A stretch of 20,991 nt of DNA from JBAXLO01 sp037134755 (lineage in GTDB: Bacteria; Bacteroidota; Bacteroidia; Bacteroidales; JACABE01), in the NCBI GenBank assembly GCA_037134755.1, contig JBAXLO010000064.1:1-20991 (forward strand), in the 5' to 3' direction. How positions within the stretch are numbered: position 1 is the first letter of the stretch; every line of letters begins with the position of its first letter. The notes under the pieces were generated by a model. That model searched no databases. It saw nothing but the letters and a program-made list of their open reading frames with translations, and had not been told where the DNA came from. Made by a program: the position numbers and the translations under genes. Of this stretch, positions 14,213 to 20,991 are shown in pieces.

Positions 14213-17200
14213 TTACTTTATTATTACTTTTTGAGTGTAAACTTTATCAGTTGCAACAACTTTAATAATATAAGTTCCAACAGCTTCATTATTCATATCG
14301 ATAAAATAAGAATCTGAATTCGTTTCAACCGAACGAATACTCTGACCAAGTATTGAATAGACCTCAATCTTTACACTTTTACCATGCACATATACTACAT
14401 GACCATAAGCAAAGATTATTGGTGATAACTTACTAATTTGGTTAATTGAAGAAGTAGAACTAAAATTTAAAACAAAGCGGTTTGCACTATCAGTGGATGC
14501 AGAAGCAAAACTATAGATAGGATTAGACATCAAATCCTGAGTATTACCTGTTTTTAAATCTTTCAATAAAATAGAAGAAACCTGATTAAAAGCCCCAATT
14601 TCCGTAGCATTGATAGTGTAGTTTCCATTAACACCTGGAATAAAGGATAAAGGTACAATCTGATTAATATCTGATTCAGGAATTATATTTATTGAATAGT
14701 TAATAGCATTCTTTACAGTATATAACGATGGTGCAGTTGGTTCTGATGTCAACCATTTTTCGGAACCTTGTGAAACAGAATTATTAAAATACACTACTGA
14801 TTCATCCGAATAGCTGATTGAAGGACTACTAACTTTTAAACGGATAAAATTATTTAAAGCTGTAGATTTTAGGTATAATGTAGAACTATGTAGACGAATA
14901 TTATTATTCATTTGAATATTTCCAGCTGATTGGGCCTTTAGAAAGAATGATTGTCCTGATGCTATGAAATTACTTCCTTCATTTACTCCAGTTGTTCCAT
15001 CAAAAGCAGCAAACTGCATAGCTGATTCACTCCAGATATAAATGGTGTTATCATTTGCTACATTTTTCACCCATCCTGTGCTTGCATTCCAATCAATTGA
15101 AGATGGATAAGGATTTGGAATAAGATTATATCCCTGCCCGCTCTTTGTCATAGCAAAGCTTTTTTGCCCGGTATTGGGATTTCCAACAAACTGTAAGATT
15201 TTAGGAATATCACCAGTGCTTACAAATTTAGTTACATAACCTTTGTTTGGGATAACATTATTACTATTTGTATAACCAACATAACTATCAGTAGCTTCAT
15301 TATAACTATCAAGGGTGCAAGAGTTGAATACACTTCCCATTTGCCCTGCTGCAGTACCATTATTTATTGTATTACTAATTGGGATGCCTAAATGATGAAA
15401 TTTGCTAGGAGTCAAACAACGTTCGATACTAGCTGTACCACTACCAGAATAACCATTATCTAATAAAGAACCAGTACCAGTAGCATCAGACTTAACTACT
15501 AAGCCTTGGGTTCCTGATATTGTAATTGTTCCGTTTACTGTTAGTGCTTTACCTGCATCAACAGTTAAAACAGCACCATCTGCAATAATTACATTGTTGC
15601 AAACAGCAGGATTTGAATTATTACTTGTAACATGAGGTTGATTAGTTGCAAAAGTAGGTATCCTTATATCACTTCCAACATCAGGTATCTGATTATTACT
15701 CCAGTTTTCTGCAACATCCCAATCTGTTGAAACATTTCCAGTCCAGCTTGTTCCTACTATCATTGTTCCATTTACATAATAAATGTTGTAATTTGATAAA
15801 CCTGTTCCAATTGCTGCACTAGGCACAATATCATAATAATTTGCTACGGCTCCTGATGTTGCTCCTGCACATGTTAAAGTTACATTACTAACAGCATCAC
15901 TATAAACTAAACCACTTGTAATAAATTCACTTCCTGTAAAAGTAAATGAATTACCCACAGGTTTTGTTTGATTATTTGCAGTAATTGTAAGTTGAGCTTT
16001 ATTTATAGTTAAACTTTGACTAACCTCTGTGGCAGCATTATAATTTGCATTTCCAGTTTGGTTAGCAAGTATATTACAGCTTCCTTGGGCAACAATATGA
16101 ACTGTGTGACCTGAAACTGTAGCTATGTTAGTATTATCACTTGTAAGAGTTACTGTAAGTCCACTAGTTGAAGTGGCTGGAATAATATAATCAGCAACAC
16201 CATAAGTTTTGGTTGTTAATGTATTAAATGTAATAGTTTGATTTGATTGATTGATATCAATATTTGAACTTGCACTTGCACTACAACCATTGCTATTTGT
16301 ACAATTTACACTTATTGTTTGTGTCCCTATGCTAGTCCATGTAACAGTTGCAGCACTTGTTGTACTACCGGCAGTAATTGTTCCTCCACTTACACTCCAA
16401 CTGTAAGAAGTCATTCCTGAAGCAGTTGTATAGACATTTCCTGTTGAAAAAACACTTGCTGATGCACTTCCACTTATTGTTGGCACAGGCAATGTGTTAA
16501 CTGTAACATTTTTTACTGTTGCTGATGCAGCAGTACAATTATTTCCATTAGTATAATTAACACTTATACTTTGTGATCCAGAACTATTCCATGTAACAGT
16601 AACTGTATTTGTTGCACTTCCGGATGTAATAGTTCCTCCTGTTATATTCCAGGTATAAGGGTTCATATTTGCTTCAGTTGAATAAATATTTCCTGTTGAA
16701 TTAATACAAACAGATGCAGAGCCACTAATTGTTGGTGTTGGTAATGGATATGTAATAAATGCTCCCGAAACTGCACTTGTTGCATTTCCGCAAGTGCCTG
16801 TTACAACACAATAATAATAGAGCGTACCTGCTGTTGTAGCTTGAGGTGTATAAGTATTTGTATTAGCTCCATTGTTTGTATTAAGCGAAGTTCCTCCACT
16901 ATTAACATTGTTGGCATTATAATACCATTGATAGCTTAATCCACTTCCACTCGCTGTTACACTAATTGATGAGAAACTTTCATTTACGCATTTTGATTGT
17001 CCTACTATTGACGGACTATTATTTATTGAAACATTTACACATGGAATAAATACCCATGCAGCACCAACATCACTATTATCATTAATACCACCTACAAAGG
17101 CTGTACTACCATCTGACGAAAGTGAGACAGCTATTCCTTGACTTGCAGAACCTGATGCTCCGGCACCAATAAGTTTATTTCCTTTTTGTGTCCATACTCC

Positions 17201-20200
17201 ACCAGAACGTGTAAAAATCCAAACAGCACCTACACCAATATTATCGCTATATCCTCCTACTATAGCTGTATTCCCATCTGATGAAAGTGAAATTGACCAG
17301 CCTTGCAATACACCCCAACTAAAGCCCAATATACCTCCAGAACCAACTAATTTACTTCCTTGTTGTGTCCAGCTACTACCCGATCTAGTAAAAACCCATG
17401 CCGCACCAACTCCACTATTATCAAAAACTCCTCCTTCAATAATAGTATTTCCATCGGATGAAATGGAAACTGAAGAACCATGCTCAGGGCTATTAATACC
17501 ACCGGTGCCTACTAATTTATTGCCTTGTTGTGACCAACTTCCTCCCGAACGAGTAAAAACCCATATAGCACCAACTCCATCATTATCATAAGAACCACCT
17601 TCAACAAATGTATTTCCATCTGAAGAAATTGAAACAGAATAGCCTTGATATGAATTAGAAGAAGTACCGATAGCACCTGTCCCAATTAATTTATTGCCCT
17701 GTTGTGACCATGCACCACCGGAGCGGATAAATACCCATGATGCTCCCCTTTGATTATTATCTCCATACCCACCTATAACAGCTGTGTTCCCATCAGCTGA
17801 TATAGAAACTGAACTACCTAGCATTGCATTAGTAGTAGAATCAGAACCAACTAATTTATTTCCCTGTTGTGTCCAAACTCCAGCTGTACGAGTAAAAACC
17901 CAGGCAGCTCCAGTATAATTATTATCAGTAATTCCTCCAATTATAACAGTATTTCCATCAGCTGAACAGGATACTGAATTTCCAAACGATGAACTTCCAA
18001 CATTTGAGCCAACTAATTTATCACCCTGTTGAATCCACATATTCCCTGATCGTGTATAAACCCATACTGCACCTGTTCCGTAATAATCATTAGATCCACC
18101 AACAAAAGCGGTATTATTATCTGCAGAAATTGAAACAGAAGTTCCTTGCATAGCTGAACCTTCTGCTCCCGCACCAACTATTTTGTTGCCTAGCTGAGCT
18201 CCGGGAAAAGGTGTTGGAGTTACAGTAAAATTACTTGCTCCATTAGCTGTACCTGCTACAGTTGTTAGCGACACTGTACCTGTTGTAGCACCCGGCATAA
18301 CCATAGCTACTAAAGTAGTTCCGGTATTAGATATAACTATTGCGCTTGTTCCTCCAATTGTAAAGGCTGTTGGATTACTAAGATTAGTACCTGTAATTGT
18401 AACCAATGTCCCAACTGAACCACTTGAAGGACTAAAAGATGTAATTGTTGGTGGTTGAGCTATGGTATATACCCATGCAGCACCAACACCACTATTATCA
18501 TTATTACCACCTACAAAGGCTGTACTACCATCTGACGAAAGTGAGACAGCTATTCCTTGACTTGCAGAACCTGATGCTCCGGCACCAATAAGTTTATTTC
18601 CTTTTTGTGTCCATACTCCACCAGAACGTGTAAAAATCCAAACAGCACCTACACCAATATTATCGCTATATCCTCCTACTATAGCTGTATTCCCATCTGA
18701 TGAAAGTGAAATTGACCAGCCTTGCAATACACCCCAACTAAAGCCCAATATACCTCCAGAACCAACTAATTTACTTCCTTGTTGTGTCCAGCTACTACCC
18801 GATCTAGTAAAAACCCATGCCGCACCAACTCCACTATTATCAAAAACTCCTCCTTCAATAATAGTATTTCCATCGGATGAAATGGAAACTGAAGAACCAT
18901 GCTCAGGGCTATTAATACCACCGGTGCCTACTAATTTATTGCCTTGTTGTGACCAACTTCCTCCCGAACGAGTAAAAACCCATATAGCACCAACTCCATC
19001 ATTATCATAAGAACCACCTTCAACAAATGTATTTCCATCTGAAGAAATTGAAACAGAATAGCCTTGATATGAATTAGAAGAAGTACCGATAGCACCTGTC
19101 CCAATTAATTTATTGCCCTGTTGTGACCATGCACCACCGGAGCGGATAAATACCCATGATGCTCCCCTTTGATTATTATCTCCATACCCACCTATAACAG
19201 CTGTGTTCCCATCAGCTGATATAGAAACTGAACTACCTAGCATTGCATTAGTAGTAGAATCAGAACCAACTAATTTATTTCCCTGTTGTGTCCAAACTCC
19301 AGCTGTACGAGTAAAAACCCAGGCAGCTCCAGTATAATTATTATCAGTAATTCCTCCAATTATAACAGTATTTCCATCAGCTGAACAGGATACTGAATTT
19401 CCAAACGATGAACTTCCAACATTTGAGCCAACTAATTTATCACCCTGTTGAATCCACATATTCCCTGATCGTGTATAAACCCATACTGCACCTGTTCCGT
19501 AATAATCATTAGATCCACCAACAAAAGCGGTATTATTATCTGCAGAAATTGAAACAGAAGTTCCTTGCATAGCTGAACCTTCTGCTCCCGCACCAACTAT
19601 TTTGTTGCCTAGCTGAGCTCCGGGAAAAGGAGTTGGTGTTACAGTGAAATTACTTGCTCCACTTATTGTACCACCTGCTGTTGTTACAGAAACAGCACCT
19701 GTAACTGCACCCGGCATAACCATGCCTACTAAAGTAGAGCCATCATTTGATACTACTATAGCGCTAACCCCACCAATTGTAAAGGCTGTTGGATTATCAA
19801 GATTAGTTCCTGTTATAGTTACCAATGAGCCGACAGGGCCATTTGCGGGGGTGAATGAAGTTATTATGGGTGGTACTAGTACTTCCCTTATTCTATGATT
19901 CCCATAATCTGCTATATATATATTGCCGGAGGCATCAAGGGCTACTCCCATTGGGGAAGATATTTCAGCTGAGCTTGCTGCTCCTCCATCCCCTGCAAAA
20001 CCAGCAGTCCCATTTCCTGCAACTGTGGTTATAATACCTGTACTTGCTGTTACTTTACGAACTCTTTGATTACTTTGGTCTGCAATATATATATTGCCGG
20101 AAGCATCAAGGGCTACTCCTGTTGGGTAATATAATTCAGCCGAGGTTGCTGCTCCTCCATCACCGGTAAAACCAGTAGTCCCATTTCCTGCAACTGTGGT

Positions 20201-20989
20201 TATTATACCTGTACTTGCTGTTACTTTGCGTATTCTTTGATTAAGGTAATCAGCAATATATATATTCCCTGAGGCATCTATAGCTACTCGGGTGGGATTA
20301 TATAGTTCAGCAGAAGTGGCAGCACTTTCATCCCCGGCAAAACCAGAAGTTCCATTTCCGGCAACTGTAGTTATAATACCTGTACTTGCTGTTACTTTAC
20401 GAATTCTATTATTACCATAATCTGCAATATATATATTGCCGGAGGCATCAAGGGCTACTCCTGTTGGGTAATATAATTCAGCCGAGGTTGCTGCTCCTCC
20501 ATCACCGGCAAAACCAGAAGTCCCATTTCCTGCAACTGTAGTTATAATACCTGTACTTGCTGTTACTTTACGAATTCTTTGATTAAATATATCTGCAATA
20601 TATATATTGCCGGAAGCATCAAGGGCTACTCCTGTTGGGTAATATAATTCAGCCGAGGTTGCTGCTCCTCCATCACCGGTAAAACCAGTAGTCCCATTTC
20701 CTGCAACTGTGCTTATAATACCTGTACTTGCTGTTACTTTACGAACTCTTTGATTATTTTGGTCTGCAATATATATATTGCCGGAGGCATCAAGGGCTAC
20801 TCCTTGTGGGTAAGATAATTCAGCTGAGGTTGCTGCTCCCCCATCACCTGAATAACCATAAGTAATCCCATTTCCTGCAACAGTGGTTATTATACCTGTA
20901 CTTGCTGTTACTTTACGAATTCTATAATTATAAAAATCTGCAATATATATATTGCCGGAGGCATCAAGGGCTACTCCTTGTGGATAAGC
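14213..20989 (-). CDS. Giant secreted multi-propeller protein with T9SS sorting tail (5' end outside window)
   Basis: The frame is open from the right edge to a TAA at 14213, so 2258 residues are visible and the start is missing; the ATG at 19951 lies inside an NHL repeat. From N to C: NHL-type repeats of 57-58 residues (about 19880-20989); a TIG domain (about 19630-19875); a seven-unit propeller-like block (about 18460-19617), each unit with S-SADGNT, GG, GA-WVFTR and W-QQGNKL; a second TIG (about 18212-18457); a second seven-unit block (about 17040-18198) nearly identical to the first; Ig/PKD-like domains (about 16260-17040); MBG-like repeats (about 15760-16260); a region with TSWTGNVSTDWD and NLIPNPYPSSIDWN; and a T9SS type A sorting domain (14213-14430, VYSILGQSI, EAVGTYIIKV, KVIIK). 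Probably exported across the outer membrane and surface-bound or released. Adhesion or glycan binding is plausible; no enzyme motif is seen. Confidence 0.92.
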   Translation of the reverse strand, partial: AYPQGVALDASGNIYIADFYNYRIRKVTASTGIITTVAGNGITYGYSGDGGAATSAELSYPQGVALDASGNIYIADQNNQRVRKVTASTGIISTVAGNGTTGFTGDGGAATSAELYYPTGVALDASGNIYIADIFNQRIRKVTASTGIITTVAGNGTSGFAGDGGAATSAELYYPTGVALDASGNIYIADYGNNRIRKVTASTGIITTVAGNGTSGFAGDESAATSAELYNPTRVAIDASGNIYIADYLNQRIRKVTASTGIITTVAGNGTTGFTGDGGAATSAELYYPTGVALDASGNIYIADQSNQRVRKVTASTGIITTVAGNGTAGFAGDGGAASSAEISSPMGVALDASGNIYIADYGNHRIREVLVPPIITSFTPANGPVGSLVTITGTNLDNPTAFTIGGVSAIVVSNDGSTLVGMVMPGAVTGAVSVTTAGGTISGASNFTVTPTPFPGAQLGNKIVGAGAEGSAMQGTSVSISADNNTAFVGGSNDYYGTGAVWVYTRSGNMWIQQGDKLVGSNVGSSSFGNSVSCSADGNTVIIGGITDNNYTGAAWVFTRTAGVWTQQGNKLVGSDSTTNAMLGSSVSISADGNTAVIGGYGDNNQRGASWVFIRSGGAWSQQGNKLIGTGAIGTSSNSYQGYSVSISSDGNTFVEGGSYDNDGVGAIWVFTRSGGSWSQQGNKLVGTGGINSPEHGSSVSISSDGNTIIEGGVFDNSGVGAAWVFTRSGSSWTQQGSKLVGSGGILGFSWGVLQGWSISLSSDGNTAIVGGYSDNIGVGAVWIFTRSGGVWTQKGNKLIGAGASGSASQGIAVSLSSDGSTAFVGGNNDNSGVGAAWVYTIAQPPTITSFSPSSGSVGTLVTITGTNLSNPTAFTIGGTSAIVISNTGTTLVAMVMPGATTGTVSLTTVAGTANGASNFTVTPTPFPGAQLGNKIVGAGAEGSAMQGTSVSISADNNTAFVGGSNDYYGTGAVWVYTRSGNMWIQQGDKLVGSNVGSSSFGNSVSCSADGNTVIIGGITDNNYTGAAWVFTRTAGVWTQQGNKLVGSDSTTNAMLGSSVSISADGNTAVIGGYGDNNQRGASWVFIRSGGAWSQQGNKLIGTGAIGTSSNSYQGYSVSISSDGNTFVEGGSYDNDGVGAIWVFTRSGGSWSQQGNKLVGTGGINSPEHGSSVSISSDGNTIIEGGVFDNSGVGAAWVFTRSGSSWTQQGSKLVGSGGILGFSWGVLQGWSISLSSDGNTAIVGGYSDNIGVGAVWIFTRSGGVWTQKGNKLIGAGASGSASQGIAVSLSSDGSTAFVGGINDNSDVGAAWVFIPCVNVSINNSPSIVGQSKCVNESFSSISVTASGSGLSYQWYYNANNVNSGGTSLNTNNGANTNTYTPQATTAGTLYYYCVVTGTCGNATSAVSGAFITYPLPTPTISGSASVCINSTGNIYSTEANMNPYTWNITGGTITSGSATNTVTVTWNSSGSQSISVNYTNGNNCTAASATVKNVTVNTLPVPTISGSASASVFSTGNVYTTASGMTSYSWSVSGGTITAGSTTSAATVTWTSIGTQTISVNCTNSNGCSASASSNIDINQSNQTITFNTLTTKTYGVADYIIPATSTSGLTVTLTSDNTNIATVSGHTVHIVAQGSCNILANQTGNANYNAATEVSQSLTINKAQLTITANNQTKPVGNSFTFTGSEFITSGLVYSDAVSNVTLTCAGATSGAVANYYDIVPSAAIGTGLSNYNIYYVNGTMIVGTSWTGNVSTDWDVAENWSNNQIPDVGSDIRIPTFATNQPHVTSNNSNPAVCNNVIIADGAVLTVDAGKALTVNGTITISGTQGLVVKSDATGTGSLLDNGYSGSGTASIERCLTPSKFHHLGIPISNTINNGTAAGQMGSVFNSCTLDSYNEATDSYVGYTNSNNVIPNKGYVTKFVSTGDIPKILQFVGNPNTGQKSFAMTKSGQGYNLIPNPYPSSIDWNASTGWVKNVANDNTIYIWSESAMQFAAFDGTTGVNEGSNFIASGQSFFLKAQSAGNIQMNNNIRLHSSTLYLKSTALNNFIRLKVSSPSISYSDESVVYFNNSVSQGSEKWLTSEPTAPSLYTVKNAINYSINIIPESDINQIVPLSFIPGVNGNYTINATEIGAFNQVSSILLKDLKTGNTQDLMSNPIYSFASASTDSANRFVLNFSSTSSINQISKLSPIIFAYGHVVYVHGKSVKIEVYSILGQSIRSVETNSDSYFIDMNNEAVGTYIIKVVATDKVYTQKVIIK
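17051..19630 (-). repeat. Near-identical tandem duplication, 1419-bp period, inside the giant gene
   Basis: The segment at about 17051-18211 recurs at about 18470-19630, offset by exactly 1419 bp (473 codons, in frame). By eye the copies differ at a few bases at the low-coordinate end (for example 17070 against 18489) and I see no mismatch over the following roughly 1.1 kb. The TIG domain between the copies (18212-18457) has a clearly diverged partner at 19631-19875. So the TIG-plus-propeller unit was duplicated, and the propeller part was copied recently or homogenised. Confidence 0.9.
19939..20989 (-). repeat. 171-bp NHL-coding tandem repeat
   Basis: The word GGGCTACTCC on the plus strand, or its equivalent, starts at 19939, 20110, 20281, 20452, 20623, 20794 and 20968. 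The spacing is 171 bp five times, then 174. Each unit encodes 57-58 residues with the pattern GVALDASGNIYIAD, a variable four-residue patch, RVRKV or RIRKV, TASTGIITTVAGNG and GDGGAATSAEL. Units are nearly identical in DNA except at the patch after IAD and the one after GNG. The array runs off the right edge. Confidence 0.92.
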
Positions 20990-20991
20990 TA

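Noticed and set aside
19644..19898. 84-codon plus-strand frame
   Set aside because: Antisense to the TIG domain of the giant gene; repetitive and without a start signal.
19949..19951. ATG as the start of the giant protein gene
   Set aside because: The frame remains open upstream to the window edge and encodes further NHL repeats; a start here gives no signal peptide.

Overview
The window reads as a chromosomal segment of a member of the Bacteroidota. The evidence is consistent: low GC, several -7 boxes of the form TAnnTTTG, a gliding-motility-type C-terminal domain, a type IX secretion (T9SS) type A sorting tail, a PID-CTERM protein, and the ileS - dksA-like - lspA gene order usual in this phylum. 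I cannot name the genus.

Layout. 1-698 has no convincing gene; it holds a degenerate 42-bp palindromic tandem array and two tight dyads. 699-1673 encodes an unrecognised soluble protein, followed by a cluster of CCTGACAGG/CCTGTCAGG hairpins. 1995-3809 encodes a secreted, probably surface-attached protein with three Ig-like repeats, closed by a 17-bp-arm terminator. 8519-3985 (minus strand) is the housekeeping block: ileS, a DksA/TraR-like regulator without a complete zinc site, and lspA. 8520-9419 is non-coding and carries a second, unrelated 41-42-bp array. 9420-9638 encodes a small lipoprotein with a two-CxxC metal-binding domain; it converges on a minus-strand pair (11066-9779) made of a lipoprotein and a predicted outer-membrane barrel whose reading frames overlap by 14 bp. 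12469-11418 carries a Crp/Fnr-type regulator and a flavin split-barrel protein. 13810-12980 encodes an unknown multi-pass membrane protein. From 14178 to the right edge lie a PID-CTERM protein and, upstream in the same direction, a giant secreted protein whose 5' end is outside the window.

The giant protein is the most striking gene. Its frame stays open to the right edge, so the first in-window ATG (19951) is not its start. At least 2258 residues are visible: more than six near-identical NHL repeats of 57 residues, a TIG domain, a seven-unit propeller, a second TIG domain, a second seven-unit propeller that is an almost exact copy of the first (1419-bp spacing), Ig/PKD-like and MBG-like domains, and a T9SS sorting tail. 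The 81-residue PID-CTERM protein follows 34 bp later, so the two are probably co-transcribed.

Two places (3912-3968 and 12862-12972, both minus strand) keep only the last codons of a secreted-protein gene, each followed within about 20 bp by a strong hairpin that fits as that lost gene's terminator. They suggest repeated loss or replacement of surface-protein genes here. IleRS carries GIHH in place of the canonical HxGH signature, the form linked to mupirocin hyper-resistance in type 2 IleRS. I found no tRNA, rRNA, transposase, integrase or CRISPR array.
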